Numbered from the stretch's first letter, positions 38,701 through 52,100 are shown. The stretch is DNA of 64,000 nt from Aporrectodea caliginosa (GCA_020284085.1 JACEVL010000773.1:761442-825441), one strand, 5' to 3'. Made by a program: numbers and translations. The notes: generated from the sequence alone by a model not told the origin.

Positions 38701-38892
38701 GTCATTTTGCCCTTTCGACATATCTGTAAGTCGAGTCGACACTTCTCCAAAACTCTGCTCCATCCTACTTAAAATCAAATCTAACCCCGATAATGGTAAG
38801 TCCTTGGGCAACCTTTCCTGACCCTTACTTTGCATAGTTCCTTCTTCTTCTTCTTCAAATAAACCCTCCATAGACGGAGACAGACGAGACAT
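32771..38892 (-). CDS. Element 2 gag-pol polyprotein, intact to late integrase
   Basis: About 2040 codons from ATG at 38892; the open frame runs a further 55 nt into the repeat (to 32716). Coiled-coil-like N-terminus with repeated GQ motifs at about aa 45-130 (DMSKGQNDLNKGQKD). Gag about 730-930. CCHC near 969-985 (CWNCNQDSHLRNQC). Protease CLLDTGAELALC near 1036. RT with CIDYRALN, LPFGLCNSPSTF and VYLDDVIVF (about 1460). RNase H DTDASGQSIGG near 1613. Integrase zinc-binding HEGMNGGHLG with CVPCARYC, then the D, D, E residues in IDVSGPH, LTDQGPCFE and SNGMVERFHR (about 2005). Truncated after LSAYRAT; the GPY/F domain is missing. This single-frame gag-pol has no frameshift signal. Confidence 0.93.
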
Positions 38893-39990
38893 GATTTTTA
38901 GATTATATTATTAAAGCATTGACAATATACTGATGATTTTAGATATCTTAAACTAAGTTAGATTACAGCTATACGAATTCTGTCTCTAGATTTTGAATAC
39001 TAATTAGGTTTATGTTTATCTTTTATGTTTATCCTATAGAAATTTTATGCAGCCAATTGATTATTCAGATCTACTTAACATTCATGGGTCCCCTCAGACT
39101 TGGGCGGGTTAGGCAGCGGAAGGCGGTCGCAGTCTGGGCGTTGGCCGAGAGTGCTCGGCTCACAGCGGTAGAAGTGATCGAGGGAAAATCCGTTGTAAGT
39201 TTCCCGTCGTAACGCGTCACCTGAACTCAGCTGAGGCAGATTCACAATAGACAGAACTTATCCCAGTCTTGAACTTCTTTATCGAACTTTCGTCTTTTTC
39301 GCACAGAATTCAGATCCGTCTTTCATGAAATTGAATTATATCCTCCATTCGAACAGACTTCGATATTCACGACTATAAACTACACCACGCACAATTCTTT
39401 CCTTTCTTTACCTACGATGCCTCACGATCAGCCACATCAGTCGCTTGCTATCGCTTTACGGTATATATACATTCGACGATTTACACAACCAGTCGAATAT
39501 TCCACAGACACAATGTATCCCCAGTCTTCCACGCCAGAACCTAGGTTAATCACTAATTTCACCGTTCTCGGTTCTACGTCGAAGAATTACACTCGCTTTA
39601 CACTCGTTGCATTACGATATCAAACGATACGCTCGCACTCGCTCGTTTCACAATACATGGCCGACTTTTACGTGGCTAATCGGTATATCCACGGGCAACA
39701 GAATCCTTTTTCTTTTCGACGTTGAAATCACCTGCTAATCCGACAGGACTTCCACGTTTAAGATTTCTCAGGACTGCGCAAATTGCGGTCGTTGGACAGT
39801 TATTTTATAGGACGCTCCTTCGGTTGCAGCCTGCAGACGGGTCGCTCCAGCCAATCAGCGGCCTCGCACCTGCAGCTGTGTTTTGCTGCGACTGGGCGTC
39901 GGTTTTGGCAGCAGTGATGATGATGGCAATACTCAGGGAATATTTTTAGAAAATATTCACAGTATGCCCTCGTATATATAGAATTCAAAT
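38893..39990 (-). repeat. Element 2 5' leader and LTR (borders unresolved)
   Basis: Non-coding stretch upstream of the gag start. On the minus strand it holds a TATA-like CCTATAAAATAA (39800-39811). A TG start may be TGTGAATATTTTC near 39959. No second copy in the window to define the ends. Confidence 0.45.
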
Positions 39991-40034
39991 ATTAAGTCAC
40001 GGTTCAGAATTGTCTAAATGTTTTCTGTTAATAG

Positions 40035-40175
40035 TCTGTCCAGCTAGGAATTACGGAAAGGGATGCTCAAAAAGATGCAATTGTTTGAATGATGGCAGAT
40101 GTGTTTATCTAAATGGTTCATGTATCTCTTCTACATGTAAACCTGGGTGGACAGGCACCAGTTGCAATATCAGAG
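40035..40175 (+). CDS. Receptor exon: EGF-like, MEGF/Draper type
   Basis: Acceptor TCTGTTAATAG, donor GTAACG, phase 1-1, 141 bp. Encodes CPARNYGKGCSKRC, NCLNDGRCVYLNGSC, CKPGWTGTSCN: the CP..YG..C...C.C spacing of Draper/MEGF10-type EGF repeats. Confidence 0.82.
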
Positions 40176-43100
40176 GTAACGTCGATACAATGTTTATTAG
40201 CTCAAAACTATAGAAAATGTTTCCATTATAATTAATGTTTATTGTTTGTGTATATTTCAGTCATCACGAATGCTTTCCTCAATAACACTGAAATTTTTTC
40301 TAGTTGTGTAAAATTTAAACTTTGAGCTGTCATAAAAGTAGATTTTCCATTGCGGAACATAATGAAATAGCCTAAATGTGTGTCATAATTTAAAGTATTA
40401 GGACTAACTGCATTTTCTGTAGATTGTTCAACTATGAACGGTGACTGCTTTCCAAACGAGACTTGTTTCAGGATGGGAGCGTTAGTAAGGCCTCCGTCGT
40501 CTATCGAAGGACTTCAGCATCTGCCAGTCGACGAGCAATGTCACCCACCGAAGGAATCAAACACCAGAGTTCGAAGACGATCTTTATTGCCCACACACCA
40601 TGGAGCAAGACGAGTAATCAAGCTTCATTCCATTCACTTTCTGGATAAATTCTCACAACTACAGTCGCCTCTTCAAACCTCTCTACGTTCTTTTGACCAG
40701 CTCTACACAAGAGCGCCCTCTATTTATACCCAGCAGGACACCAAGGGCTGGACACCAGGCCTACCAAGGAACCAAGCCTAGGAACCAAGCCTAGCAAGGA
40801 ACCAAGCCTAGGAACCAAGCCTACAGAACCAAGCCTAAGGGAACCAAGCCTAGGAACCAAGCCTAGCAAGGAACCAAGCCTAAGGAACCAAGCCTACAGG
40901 AACCAAGCCTAAGGAACCAAGCCTAAGGAACCAAGCCTAGCCTAGGAACCAAGCCTAAGCCAAGCCTAAGAACCAAGGAACCAAGCCTAAGGAACCAAGC
41001 CTAAGGAACCAAGCCTACGGGAGCCAAGCCTAAGGAACCAAGCCTACAGGAACCAAGCCTAAGGAACCAAGCCTAAGGAACCAAGCCTACGGGAGCCAAG
41101 CCTAAGAACCAAGCCTAAGGAACCAAGCCTAAGGAACCAAGCCTACGGGAACCAAGCCTAAGGCGGCGACCAAGGCAGAAGACCACAGCCCAGGTGCAGC
41201 AACCACGGGGGTGTCCAAAAACCGAGGGTGGTCCCAAAAACCGAGGGTGGTCCCAAAAACCGAGGGTGGTCCCAAAAACCGAGGGTGGTCCCTGGCAAAA
41301 ACGCCACATCCTCCTCCCACTACGATAGATATGCCCCCATATCTACCGGGCACCCGCATCAAAAAGGCATCATAATAACAATGTGGCCAACGGGCCAAAC
41401 AAAGTCTAAGGCCCCTAAAACATCAAGGCTAAAGGCTCGCCTACACAGTCAAAGTTCTGCAAAGTATCGCAGCCATTGTCCGGCTAACTAAGAGGGGCGG
41501 TCTATGCGACCATCAAAGTCTCTAAACTGAAATTATCATAGATAAATCGTGGCCAACGGCCCAGAAAAACTCGTACAGAAAATCACGCAAAGGCCAACGG
41601 GCCAAACACAAAACAAAAACAATCAAAAGCCGTTTCTCGGCGACAAGCAATCATAGACAATTAAACAAGAGAAATAGCCATAGTCTCTCGACGTCAAAGA
41701 CGGAGGGCCCAACGGACTCACAGACAAAAGGGTCTGGCGGAAAAAAGGGGGAAAAAAGCCATGGTCTCTCAACGTCTAGGACGGAGGGCTTCACGCATCC
41801 ACAGACAAAAAGGATCTGGAGGGAAAACGCATCAGAGTCCGGGCCGACGAGGGGTGTCAGACAGCAACACGCGGCGAAGGCGCACACCATCAATCGTCGG
41901 CTGTCACTCGAAGACACGCAGACATCGGGAGTCTCTAGCGGTAGCGGGCCGGTAGGCGTACCGTCCGCTTCGGTCGTCGATCCGAGGCGTCAACCTCGGA
42001 GATGGGAGGCGTCGCGGCTCTCGGGCCGGGCGCACCAGAAATCGGAGCGGCAGCTTCGCCCGTCTCTTCGAAGTTCTCATCGAAGCTGGGTCGCAGCTTG
42101 TCGATGTGCGCGACAAATGGCTTGGAATTCCGCGTCTTTCGGAGTCGATAGTTCACCGGCCCGGTCTTCTCCATCACGTAGTAGGGACCGGTATACATCC
42201 GGGCCCACTTCGGACTCCGGCCCTGGTATCGTCGCGGCGTATAATACCAGACGCGGTCGCCCGGGGCGAACGCGGCTGGTCGCACCCTGAGGTCGTATTT
42301 CTTCTTGCGCCGTTCCGCGGAGACTCGCAGGTGCTCTCTCACCAAGCGGTAGGCGCTCTCCACCCGCTCGGCGAAGTCCTGGACGTAGCTGGGTAGCCTC
42401 ATCCCAGGTAAACATTCTCCCCTTCTTAGTAAGGGCAAACAGCGGAGCGGCTACCGTAGAAAAGTCCTTCACAAATCGTCGGTAATAAGAGCAGAGCCCT
42501 AGGAACGCCCTTACATCTCTCAGCTTCTGGGGGACCGGCCACTCTACTACGTCGGTAATCTTGGAGGGATCCATCGCCACTCCGTCCGGTGTCACGATGT
42601 GACCCAGAAAGCATACGTTCCGGCGCAGCAGCTGGCACTTGCTCGGTTTCAGCTTCAGATTAGCGCCCCTCAACCTCTGGAAACTTGCTCCAACCGGTCT
42701 AAATGCTCTTCCGGCGTCTTCCCAAAAATAATAACGTCATCCAGGTAGACCATGCAAATCTCGAAGTATAAACCTGACAGAACTATATCCATAAGGCGCA
42801 AAAGTGGCGGGCGAAATGGCATCACCTTCCACCTTAATATTCCCCTGCGCGTAACAAACGCGGTCTTATCTGCGTCTTTCGGGTCCATCGCACTTGATGG
42901 TATCCGCTCCTTAGGTCTAGCGTAATAAACCAACTACCGCCTGCAAGTGCGTCCAAAATTCATCGATCCTGGGCAGCGGATACGAGTCCTTCTTAGTCGA
43001 TCGTTCAATTGCCGATAGTCGATACAAAACCTTATGATCTGTCCTTCTTACGTGCTTTCCTTACGGCAGGTTCAATTACCTCTTCAGCCAACATACTATC

Positions 43101-46100
43101 CGACTGTGCATCGACCGTAACCCTATGCGGCAGCGGCTGTCGTCTTAACGGCTGTCTCACTGGGCGCGCATCTCCCGTCTCAATTCTATGCGTGCTTACA
43201 GACGTTCTGCCTATGTCCCTATCACTCGCGGAAAATACATCATTATATTTTACTAGCAAAGCGCCTAATCTCTCCCGTATCTCAGGCGGCACTTCTACGG
43301 GCAAATCCGCTAACAATTTATCAGTTGTCGAAGCTTGGCCGACCGCGTCTTTGCGGTTGGTCTCACACAATTCTACTTCTACAGGGTGTAACTCTCCTAA
43401 GGGGCGATCCTTGGACAACCGGACTGGGTCTTCGCTCAAATTCACCACCCTTACCCGAGCATCTGCGTAGTCACCGACAACTACGCGGGCGAGATGGACC
43501 CCGGGTTGGATTTCCTTAGCCTCCGTCATCCAGGCTGGCGCTACGGTCGTTAAATTACCGTACATGGTTTTGACCGGTACATCCCTCTGGGACTTAGGGG
43601 AAACCAACACCTCCTCGGCGACGATCACGCGCCGGCACCAAATAGATCCATTACCCCTAACCAGGGAAATACGCCTGCGTCCCACAAATAAGGATCCCAT
43701 ACCAAAGCCTAAGCGGCAGCGATGTTCTCTCAGCCAGTCCATACCTAACATAGGCTCAGAAATTTGATCAGAAACCAGAAAGGAAGTATGAATATAAAAC
43801 CCGTTCGTAATCTTAATGGGCACCCGCACCTCACCCAGGACATTTATATCGGACCCATTAGCAGCCATCAAAACGCGATTGCAAGAGCGAAGTTCTAACC
43901 CGTCGACAGTAGATGAAGGCACCAGGCTGACTTCCGATCCAGTGTCGATCAGGCATAGCTGCGGTCGTCCGTTGATCTCACCGCGGATGTAGACTGCGTT
44001 GTTCGTAGCACGGTCCGGCATTCTTGGGCGCGTCGTATGGTTCATCACCACCGGGTCCGGTGGCGTCGAGGCATCGGGCTCGGTCGTCGCGGTCTGGCGA
44101 TTCTGGCGATTCTGGTATCGGCGATCTCGTCGGCAGTTACGGGCCATGTGACCGGCTCGTCCGCAGTTGAAGCAGGTCATTTCGCGTCGCTGATTCTCCG
44201 GAGGGCCTGGGCGGTCTCGCTCAGGTCGGATTTCATGACTCGGTTCGTCGGTCGTCGGAGGGCTTCGGCGAAGCACGCGGAATTGCTCGTCCATTCTTTT
44301 CTCCATTTCTTGCTGCCATTTCCGCTGCTCATCTCGCTGAGTATTCAAGAAGCGGTCCATCTGAGCCTGAAGCTGGGCGCTCAGATCGGTTTCTTGCGTC
44401 CCTCGCACTCGGTTTGGCTGTCTGCGGCGATCATCGGCGTCGTTCGTCCGTTGATAGGCCTCCAGACGCAGTGCGGTCCGGTATGCCTCGTCCAGGTTCT
44501 TCGGTTCTCGCTCGCGTACTTTGAGCGAGAGCTCCCGGTCTCTCATCGCTTCCAGGAAGGCATCCTTCGCGATGATCTGCGTCGTCTCGTTGGAAGGCAC
44601 CGGGTAGGCTAAGACAACCAGTCGTCGGATCTCATGCAGCAGGTCGCTCAGGTTTTCTTCCGGGCGTTGACGGCGGTAGTACAGCTGGGCGCGGAAGGTT
44701 TCTGCCTGGCCTTCCGTCCCGTATCTCTGCCGAAGGCGTTCGACCAATTCTTCGTAACTTACGCTCGGTTGAGCGCCGAAGTCCCAGAGAAGTTGCGTAG
44801 CGGCCTTCTCTAGCGAACATCGCAAGTAGTCGACCCGGTCCGCGGCCGTCCACTTGTTGTGCCTTGCGCAGACCTCGAACTGCACCAGGAATGACTCCAA
44901 CGAGCCCGTCCCATCGAACTTTCCTGGTTTCATCGGCGTCGGGCGGCTTCGCAGCAAGCCACTGACATCTTCCAGCAATTTCGGCATCGAAGTCCCCGGT
45001 TCGTTCGGTCTTTCAGTCTCTTCGCGGAAATTCGCTTTCAATTTCCTCTTTTCCGTCGTCGAATCGCCCGTCTTTCCTCGGAAGCTCGTTCTCTCTGGTT
45101 TCACGGTCATCTCTTCTTCCCTGTCTTCGCGGAAGCTCGATCTCACCGGCCCTGGGTCATCGAAGTCGAGATCGGCCAACAGGCGGCTTCGGTCCGGCAT
45201 CTTGCGTAACCATCGCGGCCATCCGTCTCGCAGCTGGCGTAGAAATCTTTGACGGCAGATCGGCCAGGTCCAAAGCTCGACGGCGTAGGGAATGGTGTCG
45301 TCCTCGTCGTCGTCTCCCTGGAACATCTTCGGCTGACTCTAGCGTCGTCGGCGGCAGGAATCTTCGTCAAAACCCCACTGGCTCTGGTACCAATGTGACA
45401 ACAACTGGGGTTACTGTCTCAGGAGGCGAATGTAAGGCGCGTGTCGCTCAGGATGGGAGCGTAAGTAAGGCCTCCGTCGTCTATCGAAGGACTTCAGCAT
45501 CTGCCAGTCGACGAGCAATGTCACCCACCGAAGGAATCAAACACCAGAGTTCTAAGACGATCTTTATTCAACACCAACCATCACAACAGGCAAGACACGT
45601 AACCAAGCTTCTGAACCTCTCATACCTTCTTCTCTACACAAGAGCGCCCTCTATTTATACCCAGCAGGACACCAAGGGCTGGACACCAGGCCTACCAAGG
45701 AACCAAGCCTAGGAACCAAGCCTAGCAAGGAACCAAGCCTAGGAACCAAGCCTACAGAACCAAGCCTAAGGAACCAAGCCTAGGAACCAAGCCTAGCAGG
45801 AACCAAGCCTAAGGAACCAAGCCTACAGAACCAAGCCTAAGGAACCAAGCCTACGGGAGCCAAGCCTAAGGAACCAAGCCTAAGGAACCAAGCCTAGGAA
45901 CCAAGCCTAAGGAACCAAGCCTACAGGAACCAAGCCTAAGGAGCCAAGCCTACAGCAGCGACCAGGGCAGAAGACCACAGCCCAGGTGCAGCGACCACGG
46001 GGGTGTCCAAAAACCGAGGGTGGTCCCAAAAACCGAGGGTGGTCCCAAAACCGAGGGTGGTCCCTGGCAAAAACGCCACAGAATTATCCCATGAAAAACA

Positions 46101-49100
46101 ATAAACGCATGTATACTTCAATTATGCTAAATGCCAAACTAACAAAGATACATTAAACACTATTTCAGAAAGGAATAAAGCTTCATTATTGAAGATCGAG
46201 GCAAGCGTGAAAATAAGTGCTTGGAATCATGACGTGATGGTCTCTTTTCAATTCATGAAGCTTCACAATCAGTAAAATAATTGGGATTGGATTGATTGTA
46301 TAGAAAATTAACTGTATCGAAGTCACATTACTAATTAGTCATTATGGTCATGTAGGTTGTAATTAAGGCCTTTGCACTCATACTTCTGTTGCATTAGCTA
46401 ATTTGATGGGTTTACAGATCGATGCAATTGCAGCAAACCATATCCTATTCCCGATGTTGTTTAGATTGCAATAAACACTGACAATCACACCAACATCTAT
46501 TGTTTTGTCACTATGCGGGCTACCTGCAACCAAAATTACTCATGTATAAATACAAGATGCAAAATTTTAACGTTTCACTATTACTATTTATCAAATTTAT
46601 ACCACATGTGTGTGTACGTCGCCAACATTTCTCAGTGTCAGGCTCTGTCACCATATTTTTCAACAGGTAGTCAAATTAACAACATTGTAAATAAGTAGAA
46701 ATTATTCCAAAAGCTGAGTATAAATTGAGGTATAAACCTCAACTTAAAAGCTAGGCTACCTGTTAGGGTGTCCCGGAAAAACAAAAGTACTCAAATTACA
46801 ATGGCCAACCTTTAAAATGTTTCTCTTGGCTATTCTGATAAAAAATGCAAAGTTACAGCAAGATTGAAGATCATTTAGACGTGGCTCAAAGCCTTTTCAA
46901 ATTTCGTATACCCTCATGCAATTATAGCCTGTGTGGAAATTTTACCAACATATCGGTTTTCAATGCATAACTTTCAAAATGGAAGAGATATTCAAAATTC
47001 CTTTGGTGAGGTTTCCTGGAAATGTTTGCTCACAACATAGGTTTTGTCTCATAAGGTTACTCTTGCATGACGCCATGTGACATGACCAGAGGCGTAGCTA
47101 GGACATTTTGCGCCCGGGGACAAACTATGAAATTGGCGCCCCTCCCTGTTTTATGTATTTTGCATTTTCCAAATAGCCTACATGGAATGGCAATTTAAAG
47201 TTTAATGAAATAAAATATTAAAGATACAGTATATTACCTAAGTTCTGTAAATCTATATACGATTGTAAAGATTGTGTTAAAAAGTCAATAAATTCAAATA
47301 AAACATTGACTCTACTTAGTCTCTACTTAGTCTCGTAGCCATATCACATAGTCTAACAACTGCTAAAGCGCCTCTTGAAGTACAACCCAATCACACAGGC
47401 ACTCCCATGCAGTTCGCAAGCCCCGTGAGAAAAGAAAGTTTTAAGACAACAAATAAAGACAGTAAGTTCAGTAACGCCCCCTATTATTTAACTGTAAGAT
47501 GGTATCTTTATAAAATCGAATTACAGTTTAAGTAGTAAAACAATTGGTAAATATTTACTTTTGCTCAATAGTGTTGTGGCTAGCACGCTGGACTGTCAAT
47601 CGAGAGGTCGGGGGTTCAAATCCCAGCCAGGGCATGTATTTGATTCGAGATTTCTGTTCCACCTGCGCCCTCAACCATTAACGAGTACACTGCCCGTATA
47701 CTGTCGGTGGGAAGTTGAGACGCCGAGGGAGAGAATTGGCCACCCACCCTCATATGCCGAGGCAAAGAAAATGAAGTAGCTAACACGAAATACCCACGGC
47801 TGCCTCAGGGCTAGCTTAAGGGGCTGCTCTTCTTCTGCTTACTTTTTACAATATCAAAAGATACAGTTTTATACAAACGGCACAATGATTATAAGATTAA
47901 ACTAATAAACAATGCATCATTTGGAATTTATTTATCATGCAAATATCATAGCAGTACACTGTAGGCCTACACTTACCTGTTGTCGATAAATAAGAAAAAC
48001 CACGTAGTTGATTTGCGCTATGTTACATATGGCTAAACTAACAAGACTTATTATTTTTAATTAAAAAGTTAATATTTGCATTCAAAGTAAATTACAGCAG
48101 CAGATAGCACACATTTGTTTTGTTTTACTGTATCCTAATAATGTTTCAGTATTGAAATTCAAGATAGCTGAACTGACTCAGACAGTGAGACTGCCTCTTA
48201 TTGAAAGTTAATTTTGACCTCTTGGTCCAATCAAGTAAATAAATCACTGGGAAGGCGTGGCCCTCACGCCCCTCAGCTATCAGTTGCCAAGATGAATCCA
48301 GCAGACAACACCAGCAGTCGCCCTAAATTGTACACGATGCCTGTTATAATATTTCTTACTGGGGAGCATGGATGCAGCCTGGCAGCCTTTGGCGTCAAGA
48401 TCCAAGGCGGGCTCAGCCAGCTTAAATTTCTTAAATCTCAGACATTCCACGCGGACAGATGATACTCGTACCCAGTGTAGCATTCTGCACACACCCACCC
48501 TCCATCTCATCGGCCATCGGGCCATGGATGCAGCAGAATGCAGCTATTCATTCCAGCCCAATGGGGCGCCAAAATCATGCCTGACATCTGGTTTGTAAAT
48601 AGTAAAGATATAACCGAATTTTTTTCGGCACCAAAATTAAATTTTATACATTTATTTGGTATGAATTAGTTAAAATTGCATAAAAATCAAGAGTAAAATT
48701 ATTATTTTTAACCCTCATTTTGGCGCCCCCTACCTTTGGCGCCCGGGGACACTTGTCCCCCCCTGCCCCCCCCTAGCTACGACCTCTGGACATGACGTCA
48801 AACTTTGACGTCACAGTTGACATTGCGTTGGATCAATGGTTCCTCTTAACGTGTTGTTCTTAAAAGGTTTATTTTTAGGTATCAAGTTATGACCTTTTTG
48901 GGAAAGAAGGATTTGCATAAAATATTCTTGAAACCCCTTGGCAGTTTCTTCTTCTAGAACATGTGACATAACGTCACTCAACTTTTGAAGTATCCAACTA
49001 ACCGATCCTATCTCCAAAGCCAGAAGTCTTGGAAAGGAGATCTCGATGTCTGCAGACTAGGGTTATCGACTAGAAGGAATCTGATAATAATATTATATTT

Positions 49101-52100
49101 CACAGACCACGTGACCTCATTCACCGTGACGTTCCCATTGACCTTATATATATATCAATAGCCACCCACAAGTCTTAGAAAGGTGATCTTGGTGTCAACT
49201 GTGAGATTTTTGGCTACAAGAAATCCTGAAGACATATGCCTACCACTCTTCGGTAATTACATTCCATGATCTATAATATCAAGTAACACGTTGATTGGTT
49301 TGTAACAGTTCATATGACCTTGGAAAATCTAGACAGTTTCCTGTAACTATTTTCTGTCAATTACAACGTACAATAACAACTCTCATGATTAGGAAAGTGC
49401 TTTAATACCTTAACTGAAGATAAACCACAATCACAATTCTATTGCTTGCAATTTCCGAGAAACGAATGGCAACCACGCCGGGTCGTCAAGTGACGTTGAA
49501 GCTCAGATGTAGTGTAATGTAACTAGAAACTTATATAGCGCTGTTCACAGAAGTGACTATTCAGTAATGCTCCCAGTGCGAGTACTCCGAGAGAAGAAAT
49601 AGTTTTTGAAGAAAGAGAGAAGTAGGAATAGATCTAGAAGGAATAGAAACGCGTAAAGAGGAGGGGATGGAATTCCACATGGCAGGCCCAATGGTGAGAA
49701 ATGACCTAGCTTGCCCCAAAGTGGTCCTAGTTCGCGGGACAAAGAGATCATGCTGGTCCAAAGAGAGAAAAGGTTGGCGAGAAGCTGCAGAATGAGGAAA
49801 GCGATCGTAACCTATTATTGTTGAGTGTACAGTTTTTTGGCGGCCCTTAAAATCATAAAAATTATTAGACATCAAGAAAACTATTCTAGCACTTGTAGTT
49901 TCGGAGAACCAAAGGTTAAACATTGCAGGTCAATGGACCCTGAACTACAGTCATGTACTCAGCATATGATGTTCATCATGACTCTGTTGAGTATACTTCT
50001 TTAGAATCCAAGACTCTTAAAAACTTCATAATTATACGCCAGAAATTGTTTTACATAACTTATAGTTCCAGGGAGGTCAAAGGTTAACCATAACAGGTCG
50101 AGTGACCTTGAACTACAAAGTCATGCGATGGTCATACGATGGTCATACCAGGTTGTTTATAACTCTATTTTATTTCCTTGAGCCCAGTGGGCCTATCTTG
50201 GACTGACACCTTCTTTTTAGCCTTCACCGATAACGAAATATTATGACAATAGATGTCAAATGACCTTGAAAATGAAGGTCATCCGATTGTCCTACAATGT
50301 TAGAAATAGCATATTTGACTTCTCCCCGGAAAACCCTGTCATAGACACAAAAATCACTTCTCGATTGCTTTTAGTTCCTGAGATACTCTGGGATAAAATT
50401 TCTCAATGGTAAATTAATGTGTATGATTCATCTATACAATGCTTAACTTAGAGTCGCTTGAGCCACGCCTAAATGTTAATCTAATTAGCTGTAACTTCGT
50501 ACAATATAATAACTAGTCCTATAGAAACTTTCTAGAGGTTGGCCATCAAGATATATAAACTTTTGAAAAGTGTCTGTCTTTCTGGGACACCCTACTACCT
50601 GTTCTAGAAGATATTTTACTATGAGCGGTCTCTTGCATTTTCATTTTTTTAAAGCCATCTTAGGCATTGTGCGGTGGTTATTTTAATTTCACGCAGAGTG
50701 TGAAGTGGGCATTGTGCCGATTCAATTGATTGTTATTCACTAACGTCGTTTCCTTTATATCAGATCAGCATTTAATTTAAGATAATTTCAATTGGAAAAA
50801 CTTCTTCTGAAAAGCCTTCGAGCGAATGATTCGTTGGTCATGATACATGGTATACAAGCGAAGTCAGATAAGAACGAGAATGCTGTATTCCTATTGTGGC
50901 TGATATAGTGAACTCCAACTAACATTATCGCTTTAAGAAAACCTGCCGAATAAAATATGTAGGTGAAGAACGTCACCGGTACATTATTATAAAGTGTGCA
51001 CGACGCCTTCTTAGTAAATCGCTTACGGAATTTTATATTTACAACTAGTAAAAACATTGCTTACACGAAGACAATGCTATGTCTATCAAAACGCATCAAC
51101 GTGACAGGTTAACATATTACTTATTCTTGCTGCTACGTTATACTAATATAGGCCCTACTTGTATTTTGTGAAATAATTTCAGACATAGACGAATGTGCCA
51201 CGACTCCGTCAGTGTGTGGAGAAGGTGCACTCAACTGTACAAACACCGTTGGCGGTTATAGATGTCATTGCAAAAATGATCAGACGACTTATAAAGAGCC
51301 ATGTGCTTTAGGTGATTTTAATCTCACATACTAGAGATGTTACCTAATTGTGTAAGTTTTTCTTAAATTTAGAGCCTAGGCCTATGTCAATGTGTACGAG
51401 CCACAAGAGAGTGGGTGGGCAATGAGCAGTGGCTAGCGGCTTTGACAGAGAAGGAGCGGAAAGACAATAAGACGTGAACCACAGTAGAGACGACAGAGAC
51501 GAAGAACAATTTTGGCAGCTGAATGAGAAGTAGGCTGTGATTGATGATTTCGAAAGCGGCAGAGATATCGAAGAAGCAGAGACTGGAGACTTTTTGATGA
51601 CTAACTCGTTGGGTGTAGTGGCAGAAAGTGATAGAAGCGAGGCATATTCGTCAAGAAAGTTTGGTCAAGTAGGACGAAAGTTAACAGGTCAGTAGTGGGG
51701 TCCGAGAGCTGCCAATATTGCCAAAATATTTCACATCTGGTAACCAATGCGCCCCTTTGGTTCCAGAGAGTACATCAGTAGGCGAGTCCAAAAGCCCGAG
51801 ACACAAATTTTCACGGCCCTCTAGCGGCTGTGGCAGCCATTTTACAAAATGGCCTACCGAAATACATATTGTTCAATATCACAGCTTCTAGTTCACTTAG
51901 AATCGTGATCTAAGTAAGTAAGTATATTCTTTAACCAATTGCTAATCACACTTTGGTGTACAGACATCTTTATAAACAAAGTTAAAAAGTATAAAGTTTC
52001 CTGACGATTACAGTTTTTCTCATTAAGTAAGTTAGTGACAATATCCCTTAATAAACCAACTGCACCTTGGTGCACAATCATTATAGTCCCGCAAATATAA

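Larger units (their letters stand above)
32771..39990 (-). mobile_element. Gypsy-type LTR retrotransposon, element 2 (3' truncated)
   Basis: Minus strand. A single gag-pol frame starts at 38892 and is open to the third quarter of the integrase domain, where CT-rich repeat replaces the rest of the element. The 3' LTR is therefore absent. The 5' LTR and leader must lie in 38893 to about 39990, but with only one copy the borders cannot be set. Unlike element 1, all catalytic motifs up to the break are intact. Confidence 0.88.
40468..46080 (-). mobile_element. Gypsy-type LTR element 3 (chimeric LTRs, decayed)
   Basis: Relative of element 1 in the opposite orientation: 5' LTR 45394-46080, PBS below 45394, gag-protease 45326-43032, broken RT, integrase end 42438-41935, polypurine tract 41309-41321, 3' LTR 41308-40468. 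The 3' LTR lacks about the last 70 bp, and no target duplication is visible (left flank ...ACTTGTTTCAG, right flank GAATTATCCC). The two LTRs differ strongly between TATA and poly-A signal, so they are not sister copies. Confidence 0.9.
46764..50594. mobile_element. TIR element, 3.83 kb, exact 8-bp TSD
   Basis: Starts TAGGGTGTCCCGGAAA and ends TTTCTGGGACACCCTA. Flanks CTACCTGT at 46756-46763 and 50595-50602. No transposase frame. It holds short TGACCTTGA-type motifs (49115-50300) and a LINE fragment (49561-49923), plus the nested element 47087-48788. Superfamily: hAT-like by TSD length, but the TIR is not typical. Confidence 0.82.
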
